A stretch of DNA of 56,657 bases from Cytophagales bacterium (GTDB taxonomy: Bacteria; Bacteroidota; Bacteroidia; Cytophagales; Cyclobacteriaceae): positions 1-56,657 of the forward strand of contig JAKSDQ010000193.1 in assembly GCA_022360015.1 (NCBI GenBank), read 5' to 3'. The notes beneath the pieces were generated by a model. That model saw only the letters and a program-made list of their open reading frames with translations, had not been told where the DNA came from and did no database searches. Below are positions 1 to 8,406 of the stretch, one piece after another; within the stretch, counting starts at the first letter, position 1, and each line of letters begins with the position of its first letter. Both the position numbers and the translations under genes were made by a program.

Positions 1-83
1 AAGGCCTGATACCCGGCGACAGGGTAATCACATCAAGCTATGATAATTTTGGAGACAACGAGGTGCTGATACTGAAGGATTAA
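1..83 (+). CDS. C-terminal end of an HlyD/MacA-type efflux adaptor (partial)
   Basis: The window opens inside a gene. Codons in phase with position 3 run to a TAA at 81-83 and encode a tail containing GLIPGDRVITSSYDNFGDNE. That glycine-rich tail is what I recall for periplasmic adaptor (membrane fusion) subunits of Bacteroidota MacAB-like exporters. Such adaptors link an inner-membrane ABC transporter to an outer-membrane channel. The ABC ATPase 65 bp downstream on the same strand supports this. Only about 26 codons are visible, so the family call rests on the tail and the context. Confidence 0.6.
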   Translation, partial: GLIPGDRVITSSYDNFGDNEVLILKD

Positions 84-147
84 AAAAGATTTTTATAAAT
101 TAGCTAATACGCAAAAAAAAATACATTAACCTTTAAATGCAAGATTT

Positions 148-837
148 ATGAAAAAAGCAGAAAACCTTAGCAAAGTTTACACTACGGACGAAGTGGAAAC
201 TACCGCCCTTGACGCTGTAAACCTTGAAATTAAGGAAGGTGAATTTGTAGCGGTGATGGGTCCTTCGGGCTGTGGAAAGTCAACCTTGTTAAATATCATG
301 GGATTGCTCGATAATCCTACCGGCGGCAAATATTATTTTCTCGAACATGAAGTTTCTAACCATTCTGAAAGGCAACGGGCGGGCCTCAGAAAAGGCTCCA
401 TCGGATTTATTTTCCAGAGCTTTAACCTGATCGACGAATTGACCGTGTTTGAAAATGTCGAGCTGCCACTCTTGTACCTGAAGGTAAACTCCGCAGAACG
501 CAAACAAAAGGTTGAGAAGGTTTTGGAGCACATGAATATAATGCACAGGCGCAATCATTTCCCTCAGCAACTGTCGGGAGGACAACAACAACGTGTAGCC
601 ATAGCCCGGGCAGTAGTGGCAGAACCAAAATTAATCCTTGCGGATGAGCCCACAGGTAACCTCGACTCTGCCAATGGCGAAGAGGTTATGAAACTGTTGA
701 CAGAGCTGAACCAGGGCGGAACTACCATCGTAATGGTGACACACTCTCCCTACGACGCCAAGTTCTCACATCGCATCATCAACCTGTTTGACGGTCAGAT
801 TGTTACAGAAAATATTAACGAAGAGTTTCATATTTAA
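148..837 (+). CDS. ABC transporter ATP-binding protein, MacB/LolD type
   Basis: Nucleotide-binding subunit that would power an inner-membrane FtsX-type permease together with the adaptor encoded just upstream. The 229 residues are full length for the LolD/MacB ATPase family. Visible motifs: Walker [10 protein letters not shown] at 38-46, Q-loop glutamine at about 90, signature LSGGQ at 142-146, Walker B LILADE at 162-167 followed by PTGNLD, and a late THS switch histidine. The motif [13 protein letters not shown] near the N-terminus is typical of the Bacteroidota subgroup. No permease survives next door: the downstream gene is reduced to a remnant, so the ATPase may be orphaned or serve another permease. 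Confidence 0.93.
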   Translation: MKKAENLSKVYTTDEVETTALDAVNLEIKEGEFVAVMGPSGCGKSTLLNIMGLLDNPTGGKYYFLEHEVSNHSERQRAGLRKGSIGFIFQSFNLIDELTVFENVELPLLYLKVNSAERKQKVEKVLEHMNIMHRRNHFPQQLSGGQQQRVAIARAVVAEPKLILADEPTGNLDSANGEEVMKLLTELNQGGTTIVMVTHSPYDAKFSHRIINLFDGQIVTENINEEFHI

Positions 838-879
838 GCTTTTTGCCCAAACACTGGAAAGAACAACACTGTACTGAAA

Positions 880-1132
880 GGTAAAACGGTGACATTGGTT
901 ATTGCCAGCATCAATTGTATGAATCCGGCTACTGCAAGACCGGCAGAAAGGGCCAGGGAAGTAGCCGTGCGAAAGGTTATGGCTCCAAAACTTTGCCTAC
1001 AGCGTAGATTTTTCTCTCCGGGTATTTGTTATCGCTGGTTTCACTGCTCCGGTTATTGCCTTGCTGACGGCAAGTTATCAGGCCTTAAAAACGGCGATGG
1101 TTAATCCTGTGCAGTCTCTGAAGTCTGCATAG
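880..1132 (+). pseudogene. Remnant of a MacB/FtsX-type ABC permease
   Basis: Two pieces of a Bacteroidota MacB-like permease are joined. The first frame (about 889-985) encodes IASINCMNPATARPAERARE, the motif just before a late transmembrane helix. After a frame change near 986 a second frame (989-1132) encodes FAYSVDFSLRVFVIAGFTAP and ends NPVQSLKSA, the classic C-terminus. The roughly 350 N-terminal residues and part of the last periplasmic/TM section are missing. The stop at 1130-1132 lies inside the 3' end of the convergent phoH gene, so the two ends overlap by about 30 bp. It should normally follow the ATPase in an operon. Non-functional. Confidence 0.8.
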
Positions 1133-2075
1133 CAGTTGCCGCCTTTTCGTAAGCTTCAATAATGTTTTTTACGATTTTATGGCGGATTACATCTTCGGGC
1201 CCTAGTTCCACGAAGCCAATGCCTTCTACATCCTTCAGGGTATTTACCGCATCAGACAGGCCTGACTTCTGTTTCTTAGGAAGGTCGATTTGTGACAAAT
1301 CTCCCGTAATAATCACTTTTGATTCGGGGCCCATCCTGGTGAGGAACATCTTGATTTGCATGGGCGTGGTATTCTGTGCTTCATCCAGCAAGATAAAAGC
1401 CTTGTTGAGCGTTCTCCCACGCATATAGGCCAATGGGGCAATTTCTATGACCCTGTTCTCAAGATAATATTTCAGTTTTTCATAGGGCACCATGTCATCC
1501 AACGCATCGTAGATAGGCCTTAAAAAAGGATCGATCTTCTCTTTCAGGTCACCGGGCAGGAATCCCAGGTTTTCACCCGCCTCCACAGCAGGCCTGGTGA
1601 TGATGATTTTCTTGACCTCCTTATTTTTCAATGCCTTCACAGCCAGTGCCACCGATATATAGGTTTTGCCGGTCCCTGCCGGTCCCAGGGCAAATACCAG
1701 ATCGTTACTGATGGCTGCATGAACCAGCTTTTTTTGATTATTGGTTTTGGGCTTAATAACAAACCCCTTGGTACCATATACCAATACATGCTGTTTTTCC
1801 TGCTCAAAGCTATCGCTTTCACGATTATGCTTTAAATAAGAATGCACGTTCTCTTCCGATACTTTGCCATACTTGTGGTAATGGTTGATCAGGGAATTGA
1901 GAATGTCGTTAATTTTAATGATTTCCGGACTGCTTCCCTGTATTTTTATTTCATTGCCCCTGGACACAATTTTACTTTTGGGAAATGCCTGCGCAACCTC
2001 TTTGATATTTTTGTTTTGAACCCCTAGAAAGTCAATTAAGGATATATTTTCAAGGGTAATTATTTTTTCTACCAA
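1101..2075 (-). CDS. PhoH family ATPase
   Basis: Cytoplasmic P-loop ATPase related to the helicase core and implicated in RNA metabolism (PhoH/YbeZ). At 324 residues it has the usual length. An N-terminal KH-like region (about 1-85, SKIVSRGNEIKIQG) precedes the ATPase domain. Walker A is GPAGTGKT at 131-138 and Walker B is AFILLDEAQN at about 228-237, followed by the sensor-like VIITGDLSQIDLP. The gene stands alone. It is divergent from the SAM hydroxide adenosyltransferase gene across a 94-bp AT-rich spacer that must hold both promoters. Its last codons overlap the decayed permease on the other strand. Confidence 0.93.
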   Translation of the reverse strand: MVEKIITLENISLIDFLGVQNKNIKEVAQAFPKSKIVSRGNEIKIQGSSPEIIKINDILNSLINHYHKYGKVSEENVHSYLKHNRESDSFEQEKQHVLVYGTKGFVIKPKTNNQKKLVHAAISNDLVFALGPAGTGKTYISVALAVKALKNKEVKKIIITRPAVEAGENLGFLPGDLKEKIDPFLRPIYDALDDMVPYEKLKYYLENRVIEIAPLAYMRGRTLNKAFILLDEAQNTTPMQIKMFLTRMGPESKVIITGDLSQIDLPKKQKSGLSDAVNTLKDVEGIGFVELGPEDVIRHKIVKNIIEAYEKAATAMQTSETAQD

Positions 2076-2169
2076 GCTATAATTTTATTTTATTGAATCG
2101 AATTTACTTTATAAGGTTAAAAAAATTAATTTTACTACACAAAAATACACAATAAATTTAATAGCTTAA

Positions 2170-2952
2170 ATGGCCCTCATTACATTTATGTCGGATTTCG
2201 GGGACTGCGATCATTATGTAGCTGCCGTAAAAGCTAAAATTTACAGTATTAATCCTGACGCCCGGATGCTGGATATCAGCCATGGCATCGCCCGTTTTAA
2301 TATTGCACACGGGTCTTTTGTATTAAAATCAGTTTTTAAATCCTTCCCTGAAGGGACCGTCCACCTAGTGGCTGTCAATTCCAACTACGATATTCAGCCC
2401 CGGTTTGTTGGGCTGGAAGTGGAAAAACATTACTTTGTAGGGCCGGACAACGGATTGTTGAGCCTCATAAGCGACCAGGAAGCCGGTGCAGTGGTATTAT
2501 TACCCAGGCCGGCAACCAATGGGATCTCGTATTTTCCCGAGCGCGACATCTTGGCGCAGGCTGCCGCAAAGTTGGCTGTCGGGAAATCCCTGGATGAAAT
2601 CGGGGAACCTTACGGGCAAATGAAAAGGATGATCAACAAACAAGCAAGAGCTACAAAGCAAAAAATATCCGGATCGGTGATTCATGTGGATCACTACGGC
2701 AACCTGATTACCAACATTCAATACAAGGACTTTGAAATTTTGAGTAAAGATAAAAAGTATAAAATCAACTACGGCCGCACATTTGCCGACCAGATCCACC
2801 CAAGCATCGCCAGCGTGGTGCAAGGCGAGTCTTTCCATATATTTAACAGTCTTGGGCTGCTGGAAATCGGCATTAACATGGGCAACGGCTCGGAGCTGCT
2901 GGGCCTGGGCTACGACAGCCCGGTACACATTATATTTGAAGATCAGCATTAA
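2170..2952 (+). CDS. SAM hydroxide adenosyltransferase (DUF62 family)
   Basis: Member of the SAM-dependent chlorinase/fluorinase fold family whose common members use water (hydroxide) to split S-adenosylmethionine into adenosine and methionine. The 260 residues match the family. The N-terminal FMSDFGDCDHYVAAVK carries the conserved aspartate. YFVGPDNGLLSL and VIHVDHYGNLITNI are the family's central and second-domain signatures. No halogenase-specific insertion was recognised, so the hydroxide reaction is inferred rather than shown. It is followed after 36 bp by a small monooxygenase-like gene on the same strand, probably co-transcribed. Confidence 0.88.
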   Translation: MALITFMSDFGDCDHYVAAVKAKIYSINPDARMLDISHGIARFNIAHGSFVLKSVFKSFPEGTVHLVAVNSNYDIQPRFVGLEVEKHYFVGPDNGLLSLISDQEAGAVVLLPRPATNGISYFPERDILAQAAAKLAVGKSLDEIGEPYGQMKRMINKQARATKQKISGSVIHVDHYGNLITNIQYKDFEILSKDKKYKINYGRTFADQIHPSIASVVQGESFHIFNSLGLLEIGINMGNGSELLGLGYDSPVHIIFEDQH

Positions 2953-2988
2953 TGACAAAACCATAAAACAAACCCTGAAAAAGCAACT

Positions 2989-3282
2989 ATGTTAGTAAGA
3001 ATCGTTAGGATGACCTTTAAAAGGCAGCATATGGATGATTTTCTGAAATTGTTCCAACGTATCAGTCCCAACATCCGCAGTTTCAAAGGTTGTAATCACC
3101 TGGAGCTCCTACGCGATTACAACCAGGAAAACATCTTTGTCACCTACAGCTATTGGGAAGACGAAGAAGCGCTCAACAACTACCGCTCCTCCACCCTGTT
3201 CAAGGAAAGTTGGGCCGCCACTAAAATATTTTTTGAAGAAAAACCGCAGGCGTTTTCTTTCAAGCGGTTTCTGGTGGTGTAA
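2989..3282 (+). CDS. Antibiotic biosynthesis monooxygenase (ABM) domain protein
   Basis: Small soluble protein of 97 residues with the dimeric ferredoxin-like ABM fold pattern. It starts MLVRIVRMTFK, continues through a helix (DDFLKLFQ) and a strand with LELLRDY, then VTYSYWEDEEALNNYRSS, the usual ABM motif before the last helix. Members are quinol monooxygenases, heme-degrading enzymes or uncharacterised. The substrate cannot be told here. It follows the SAM hydroxide adenosyltransferase gene by 36 bp and probably shares its transcript. Confidence 0.85.
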   Translation: MLVRIVRMTFKRQHMDDFLKLFQRISPNIRSFKGCNHLELLRDYNQENIFVTYSYWEDEEALNNYRSSTLFKESWAATKIFFEEKPQAFSFKRFLVV

Positions 3283-3623
3283 AAACGGATTTTTTGGTAT
3301 AATTATAAAATAGCCCATCAATCTATGGTGAAGTCAACCATGCATGTGTTGGGCTTTAAAGTAGTACTGTTAATAAATGGAAAGGGGTCAAAACCAATTT
3401 GAACAGTGTCAGCATTACGGTGCTAATACAGGATAGTAACGATTTTTACTTTATTGATCAGAATAGTTCAAATAAAATCGGATGGGAAAGATCCCGATAA
3501 GGCTATTACAAAGTAGGGGCAAAAAGTGGATAAAAAAGTGGATACCAAAACAATTCATTCAATATGGCAGTATTATTACAGGAATGAAATTAAGAAGATA
3601 AAATCTAAAACACCGGATGATTT
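3283..3623. other. Intergenic stretch, nothing recognised
   Basis: About 340 bp without a convincing gene on either strand. Several short open stretches exist, but none has a start, ribosome site and recognisable protein together. It may be decayed coding sequence upstream of the next hypothetical gene. Confidence 0.4.
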
Positions 3624-4121
3624 ATGAGTTATTGTAAATTACTATTTTGCATAGCAAATATTTCGATTGCTAGCTGTTCTTTGACTTATTCACAAGTAAA
3701 CGGTGATGAGGACATGATAAGCTATATGAAAGAAAGCAATGCTTTAGCAGGCAACGAAACTTCCGAAGATTCGACACCATATTCTTTATTTAAGGAACTG
3801 GTCAGGGATGGAATGCTTGAGGAAGAAGGTATTATTGTTAGCTACATGACCTTGGTGAAAACAAATAACAGGGCGCGTAAAGGTCGGGTTTATGACTTCG
3901 TAATTGAAAAATGGGTGGTCGGGGATAATAAATCTTTAGCTGACATACATAAAACAATAAGTGGAGTAATATATGATACATACTATGAAAAACCGCCTAA
4001 AGTAGTTCTAGTGAAAAAAAATTATATATATGTAATAGCTACTTGGGGTGCGGTTTACAGAAATGATTTATACGAAATCAGAAAAAATTTGGTTCAAAAA
4101 TATAGTATGGAAACATTGTAA
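3624..4121 (+). CDS. Hypothetical exported protein
   Basis: 165-residue protein of unknown function. The first 24 residues (MSYCKLLFCIANISIASCSL then TYSQ) look like a signal peptide, possibly with a lipoprotein-style cysteine at about 18. The mature part is mixed alpha/beta and polar, with VIEKWVVGDNKSLADIHKT and a basic C-terminus ending QKYSMETL. It lies 59 bp upstream of a second exported hypothetical gene on the same strand, so the two may be co-expressed. No family recognised. Confidence 0.6.
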   Translation: MSYCKLLFCIANISIASCSLTYSQVNGDEDMISYMKESNALAGNETSEDSTPYSLFKELVRDGMLEEEGIIVSYMTLVKTNNRARKGRVYDFVIEKWVVGDNKSLADIHKTISGVIYDTYYEKPPKVVLVKKNYIYVIATWGAVYRNDLYEIRKNLVQKYSMETL

Positions 4122-4180
4122 ACTTCAAAGGGACAAGTTTAGCATAAAAATAGAGGGAAACTTTACAAATAATTTAAATA

Positions 4181-4684
4181 ATGAGCAAAATCTTATGGGC
4201 CCTGCTTTACCTGTGCCTGTTTCTTTGCCTGAATTTGAGAGGTAGTCATTATTCATTCGGGCAGGTTGAACCGGATGTCCTATCACCGGAGAAACTAGGT
4301 ATTTCCGGCCTATCGATTGATACGGAAAAGAATACATTTTTAAGTATGCTAGGACAACCTGATTCTATAATTTCTCATATCGATGAATTTGAAGGTACAA
4401 CGTTTTATGAATATGTATACCTCAATTCCAGTTTCTACATATCTAATGGTGTATTTACAAGCTTCGATATCAGAGATAACAGCTTTCAATTTGATTATGG
4501 AGAAATCGAAGTTGGTGATCGTGCAGAAAATCTTGAGCCGATTTTCCCTAAATCTTATGCGAATAGGGAAAGGAGTACTACAAAATCAACGGTTCGGGTA
4601 AAAATTGGTGAAACGGAAGCTTATATATTATTTATTTGCTGTCACTCCATAATAACAAGAATTATGATTTGGGAGGATATCTGA
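4181..4684 (+). CDS. Hypothetical exported protein
   Basis: 167-residue protein with a clear N-terminal signal peptide (hydrophobic ILWALLYLCLFLCLNL, then polar). The mature region contains KNTFLSMLGQPDSI, reminiscent of the short SmpA/OmlA-like motif in small envelope proteins, but similarity is too weak to assign a family. The C-terminus is unusually hydrophobic and has adjacent cysteines (YILFICCHS). It pairs with the exported gene upstream. Function unknown. Confidence 0.6.
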   Translation: MSKILWALLYLCLFLCLNLRGSHYSFGQVEPDVLSPEKLGISGLSIDTEKNTFLSMLGQPDSIISHIDEFEGTTFYEYVYLNSSFYISNGVFTSFDIRDNSFQFDYGEIEVGDRAENLEPIFPKSYANRERSTTKSTVRVKIGETEAYILFICCHSIITRIMIWEDI

Positions 4685-4870
4685 TCATTAGCCGACATGA
4701 TCCTTTAGCATTTCTGCTTATCTACAAAAATATAGTTCTCACGGTGATCTTCTAGCCCCGAAAAAAATTGCAGCGAGTTTTTCACCGGTCTTTTTGGAAA
4801 AGTGCGTTAGCATTTACTTAAACTTTGCCAAAATTTCAGATGCATTTGTTGTGCACCAGTAAAATAAAAA

Positions 4871-4902
4871 TTTGTAAAATATTAAATGATTACACATATT
4901 TG
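4871..4902 (+). promoter_or_regulatory. Candidate Bacteroidota promoter for tRNA-Leu
   Basis: TTTG at 4871-4874 and CATATTTG at 4895-4902 are separated by 20 bp. They fit the Bacteroidota sigma consensus (-33 TTTG, -7 TAnnTTTG) with one mismatch. Transcription would start about 10 bp before the tRNA. Confidence 0.5.
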
Positions 4903-4920
4903 CCTCCCGTTTAGAGATAT

Positions 4921-5004
4921 GCCCAGGTGGCGGAATTGGTAGACGCGTTGGTCTCAAACACCAATGGCCGCAAGGCCGTGCCGGTTCGACTCCGGCCCTG
5001 GGTA
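4921..5004 (+). tRNA. tRNA-Leu (anticodon CAA)
   Basis: A class II tRNA of 84 nt. Acceptor arms GCCCAGG and CCTGGGT are at 4921-4927 and 4997-5003, with discriminator A at 5004. The D arm contains AATTGGTAGACGC. The anticodon stem TTGGT/ACCAA encloses loop CTCAAAC, giving anticodon CAA. A variable arm (TGGCCGCAAGGCCGT) and a TTCGACTCC T-loop follow. CCA is not encoded. The anticodon and long variable arm make this leucine. Confidence 0.96.
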
Positions 5005-5007
5005 CGG

Positions 5008-5051
5008 AAATCCTTGGTAACTAGTTGGTTATCAAGGATTTTTGGTTTTTT
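5008..5051 (+). terminator. Rho-independent terminator of tRNA-Leu
   Basis: AAATCCTTG at 5008-5016 pairs with CAAGGATTT at 5033-5041 and is followed by a T-rich run. It lies directly after the tRNA, so it is the likely end of that transcript. Confidence 0.75.
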
Positions 5052-5361
5052 GTGGGACAGAAATGGGACAATATTAAAGAGCAAATTTAATGGGCCGGCG
5101 TTAGACAAATTTTCGGATCCGTTCGACCTTTATTGGAGTAATATTTGAAGTTACAGGTTGAGAAAGAAAAAAAATGAACTCTGTTTGATAACCCTCATTA
5201 AGAAATTGATTGAAACTTAAATCAAAATCAATTGATACTCATTTATTCTCAATGGGTTTTCAATTGATGGACAATAAGATTTTGACTCTTACTAAAATAA
5301 CTTTGACTCTTACTATGTATCAATCGTCTCATTTTAGTATCCCCAATTATCCTCTCAATGA

Positions 5362-5748
5362 TTATGTGATCGCCCTTTTAGGATGTAATACATCTTTAAA
5401 TCTCCATAGGAAAAACAAAAGGTCGAGGTATTCATCTGATCCAGCAAAATCTTCCCTGTCGGTACCAAATGTTACAAACCAAATCCATTTTTCTAATTGC
5501 CTAACAAGAAACTTTCTTGAATATTCATCAAAAACGAAATCTTCAATGCGGTTCACAACATTGCCTCTACCATTTTTCCTTACCGGGACAAATTTGTTTT
5601 CGACCTTTTCAAAGTCTCCCATGCTAATTAATTGGTCACCCAATTGGTTACTAAGAGGTAAGTTTTGTGACTTTCCATTCAAACGAAGGTGAAGATTATA
5701 ACCCTTGTCGGAACCGGTTTTTTGAACTGAAATAATTTTTGTTTTCAT
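5362..5748 (-). CDS. Small hypothetical protein, paralogue of its upstream neighbour
   Basis: About 128 residues when started at the ATG at 5746-5748 (MKTKIISVQK). The frame stays open further upstream, but that part overlaps the neighbouring gene and looks non-coding. The start, the LHLRLNG core and the DQLISMGDFEKVENKFVPVRK segment align with the next gene (5765-5998), so the two are tandem duplicates. This copy has a longer, aromatic-rich C-terminus. No family recognised. They sit close to tRNA-Leu in a region rich in inverted repeats, which suggests acquired DNA. Confidence 0.6.
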   Translation of the reverse strand: MKTKIISVQKTGSDKGYNLHLRLNGKSQNLPLSNQLGDQLISMGDFEKVENKFVPVRKNGRGNVVNRIEDFVFDEYSRKFLVRQLEKWIWFVTFGTDREDFAGSDEYLDLLFFLWRFKDVLHPKRAIT

Positions 5749-5764
5749 AGTGGTCTTTATTTGG

Positions 5765-5998
5765 TTAAAAAATTGATTGAAAGATTTTCCAGGGGTTAAA
5801 TACTTTTTTCTTTTTTTTTGGAGGGTAAACCGCCTCATACCATCCACCTTCGGGCACCTCAAATTTTCCTGTGGCAAGCAATTGGTCTGCTTCATCTGGC
5901 TTAACTCTTACAAAAAAGTGTATGCCATTGCATTTTAAGAGCAGATCATGAGCACCATCCCTTGGTACTTTGGACAATGCGATTATATGTGCTTTCAT
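5765..5998 (-). CDS. Small hypothetical protein, paralogue of its downstream neighbour
   Basis: 77 residues starting MKAHIIALSK. The core LLLKCNGIHFF, then DQLLATGKFEVPEGGWYEAV, matches the architecture of the adjacent gene at 5362-5748. A polylysine stretch (PPKKKKK) lies near the C-terminus. The two genes are 16 bp apart and likely co-transcribed from a promoter in the inverted-repeat region above 6000. No known domain identified; the basic tail could contact nucleic acid, but that is only a guess. Confidence 0.6.
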   Translation of the reverse strand: MKAHIIALSKVPRDGAHDLLLKCNGIHFFVRVKPDEADQLLATGKFEVPEGGWYEAVYPPKKKKKVFNPWKIFQSIF

Positions 5999-6014
5999 AA
6001 TTTTATAAAAAAAA

Positions 6015-6480
6015 GCGTGGAACTTAAATCTATTGTCCTAAAGGTACTGGCATACCTTGTACTACAAATAAACTAAGCCCACGCCATAATGGTGGCCTTA
6101 TCCATTTTCTCTGTAGTACTTATAAATTGCCAGTTTCTTAGGACAGGGAGAAAATAGCTATTACCTATGTTTTCTATGTATTGTTAATCCTTTTTCTCGA
6201 TAAGATTTTATGTTTGTTTCCCTAAATATTACTATGTAAATTCACGTTTCTGGTTAAATAGTGGGCTACCCATTCTAAAGCCATCCTGGTCACCTCCCTA
6301 AGTTGCCCATTGCAAGCTAAAGAAGGGCAGCCCATACCTTTAAGTTTCAAATTGTGCCGGCGTAAAGAGACAACTGATCAAAAACTAATAGTAAAGGGAG
6401 TAACCCGCCTGCCGATCTTTTGACAGGCAGGAGGAACGGCAACCTATAACCGATCCGATGAAGAAGAGTCTACTCCCTTT
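6015..6480. repeat. Cluster of three imperfect inverted repeats
   Basis: No gene is visible between 5999 and 6527, but folding potential is high. (1) 6035-6066 pairs imperfectly with 6112-6144 (shared blocks GTCCTAA/TTAGGAC, ACTGGCA/TGCCAGT, TGTACTACA/TGTAGTAC). GCGTGG at 6015-6020 can also pair with CCACGC at 6079-6084 in its loop. (2) TGGGCTACCC at 6262-6271 pairs with GGGCAGCCCA at 6325-6334 with one mismatch. (3) AAAGGGAGTA at 6393-6402 pairs with TACTCCCTTT at 6471-6480 around an inner CCTGCC/GGCAGG hairpin. These may be structured RNA, ends of a lost mobile element or both. The 13-mer GCCCACGCCATAA in loop 1 recurs at 15474-15486. Confidence 0.5.
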
Positions 6481-6527
6481 ATCCACCCTACTTATTTTTT
6501 TTGTTCCGTTGCTGTTATTATTTGGTT

Positions 6528-7019
6528 TTACTTAGGTAAAACGGTCAAACCTGTAAATTCAAATTCACCATCACCCGGAATGCATTTTCCATCTGCTATT
6601 GAGCAAACGAGATATGTGTAATCACCCTTAATTAGTGGGTGTTCACCAAGTATCTTAACCTTTTGCTTAAAAACAGCTTTCTTGTCCATATAGCGATAGG
6701 TAGCATCCAAAATATTATCATACTTTTCCTTTGTATTCAAAGGAATTAATTCCCCCACTAGCTCATAGCTTTGATGAGGTTCAAAGTTGATCTCCGTAGG
6801 TGTTGGCCCAATTTCTGCATCAAAATCGTTTGAATAGATGTACCACGTATCGTCCAATTCTATGCGGAAAATCAATTCCACCACATCCCCTTTGTGAACT
6901 TCATCTTTTGAAACTTGATAACTCCAAGTCGCTGGATTAAGTATCTGGCCCGAAACCATTATTGAATACCAAAACAAAACCTGGATCAGTAGTATGTATC
7001 TTAATTGAAATCTCATCAT
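6528..7019 (-). CDS. DsbD N-terminal (alpha) domain-like periplasmic protein
   Basis: 163 residues with a signal peptide (hydrophobic 8-22, ending VSGQ). The rest resembles the immunoglobulin-like N-terminal domain of the thiol:disulfide interchange protein DsbD: WSYQVSKDEVHKGDVVELIF, then TWYIYSND. C139 and C146 in YLVCSIADGKCIPGD match the spacing of the redox cysteine pair in DsbD-alpha. The transmembrane and thioredoxin parts of DsbD are absent, so this is a free-standing electron carrier or scaffold. It overlaps the upstream TlpA-like gene by 4 bp, so the two are translationally coupled. Confidence 0.8.
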   Translation of the reverse strand: MMRFQLRYILLIQVLFWYSIMVSGQILNPATWSYQVSKDEVHKGDVVELIFRIELDDTWYIYSNDFDAEIGPTPTEINFEPHQSYELVGELIPLNTKEKYDNILDATYRYMDKKAVFKQKVKILGEHPLIKGDYTYLVCSIADGKCIPGDGEFEFTGLTVLPK

Positions 7020-8311
7020 TCTCTGTCTTTTATTACGTACATTTTCATTGGTCTATCTTCCACCGTCATATTCAGACCGTATTTCCTGAGTTCTTCAGCA
7101 ACGGCGTTTGGATCACTCATATTAACATCAAGCTCAATGTCTATATTTTTAGTAATCCCGGTTTCATCAATAAAAAACCTAATTTCCTTTTCAATCAGAA
7201 AATATTTCAATGTCTTAGTGAAATCCTTGAAAGGTCGATTTTTCAAGGTAACATAGAAATTTGTGTGATTTATGAAGGGTTCTTCCCCCTTGGTAGCAAG
7301 TTTCTCTTTTTTTGTTCGTTTTAGTACTACAACTTTTACATTCCGAACTTCTTGAATCACTTTATATCCAAAAACCCGTTTAAGGTCTTCTTGCATAATT
7401 TCTCGTAAATCCTTTAGTTCGGTATCTCCTAGAATCAATTCGTAACTGTATAAGTTAGAACTGTCTTTTTTGGAATTTGGTGGATTAAAACTTTCAATAT
7501 CTTCCATTTCTAAGCTCACTTCGTGAATCGGAAATAATTGATAAGCCTCCAAATAGAGATATGAAAGGGGTAAATTAACCATCCGTAGCCCACCCGCTTT
7601 GTCATCAGGTTTTGGTCTTTTTATATAAGGATAAGGTTTCAGACCTTTAATAAATGAGGTAAAACCAGAATAATACTTAATATGATGACCTGCATCTGAA
7701 TTATGTGTTAATAATAGAGGCTGACTAAAGTCATAGGGAAGTTCTTTAAGCACTCTATTTTTAACTATTTCGGCATTACCTACTTTATTACCATCCAAAA
7801 TATGGTGAATATCCTTTTCAGATACTTTGTCAGTTCGGGCAACAATTTTGCCGTTCATTATCCATACGTAAGCTCGGTCAAATGCACTATCATCAGTAAA
7901 AAACTTGAATAAGGAATCACCTTCAACCACACTGGGTAAAACATATTGATGTTTTTTTTTAAGCCGTGCAAAAAAACTCTCAATCAAGTCTCTCTTTTCT
8001 GCCGTCACTAGCATAAATTGTAGTCTTCCTTGAAACTGCCGTTGTAAGCTGTCCAACTTTGGAAAGGGGCGGATGCATGGCACACACCATGTAGCCCAAA
8101 AATCCAGAATGAGTAATTGATCGTTGAAGTCAGAAATTTTGGCAGTTTGCTTTTTGTAATTGACAATAGGAGACAACATTAAATCTGGCACGCTATCCCC
8201 AAATTCTAATGTTTTTGTACCCACATGTCCTAGCGGAGTTTTATCTGATTGTCCGTAGGCATGGGAACAAAAGTAAAATATACCCATACCTACTAAGCAA
8301 TATAATTTCAT
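7016..8311 (-). CDS. TlpA-like thioredoxin with long C-terminal domain
   Basis: 431-residue exported protein with a signal peptide at 1-20 (ends HAYGQ). The TlpA/AhpC-type thioredoxin domain (about 38-170) carries WCVPC at 75-79, the two redox cysteines. The remaining about 250 residues resemble the DUF3738-type module (paired half-domains with VVLKRTKK and YVTLKNRPFKDFTKTLKYFL) often fused to TlpA in Bacteroidota SusCD loci. It lies 95 bp downstream of susD and overlaps the DsbD-alpha-like gene by 4 bp. It probably reduces a periplasmic or outer-membrane protein linked to the SusCD importer; its partner is unknown. Confidence 0.85.
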   Translation of the reverse strand: MKLYCLVGMGIFYFCSHAYGQSDKTPLGHVGTKTLEFGDSVPDLMLSPIVNYKKQTAKISDFNDQLLILDFWATWCVPCIRPFPKLDSLQRQFQGRLQFMLVTAEKRDLIESFFARLKKKHQYVLPSVVEGDSLFKFFTDDSAFDRAYVWIMNGKIVARTDKVSEKDIHHILDGNKVGNAEIVKNRVLKELPYDFSQPLLLTHNSDAGHHIKYYSGFTSFIKGLKPYPYIKRPKPDDKAGGLRMVNLPLSYLYLEAYQLFPIHEVSLEMEDIESFNPPNSKKDSSNLYSYELILGDTELKDLREIMQEDLKRVFGYKVIQEVRNVKVVVLKRTKKEKLATKGEEPFINHTNFYVTLKNRPFKDFTKTLKYFLIEKEIRFFIDETGITKNIDIELDVNMSDPNAVAEELRKYGLNMTVEDRPMKMYVIKDRE

Positions 8312-8406
8312 TGTTATCTTTTTTCATTTATTGTAAAAGTTGAATTGCATTAATCAATCTATTCTTATGAATGCAACCAAATCCATATTTAAGCCTGTAA
8401 AACTTC

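Noticed and set aside
889-1104. Intact 71-residue gene after the ABC ATPase
   Set aside because: Its second half is out of frame with the permease C-terminus; it is the first piece of the pseudogene.
4921-5051. tRNA-Leu as attachment site of an integrated element
   Set aside because: No repeat of the tRNA 3' end was found downstream and no integrase lies nearby.
4927-5148. Open frame over tRNA-Leu
   Set aside because: It is the tRNA gene and its terminator read as protein; no domain.
5210-5692. Plus-strand open frame over the paralogous small genes
   Set aside because: Antisense to a better supported gene, no family, no ribosome site.
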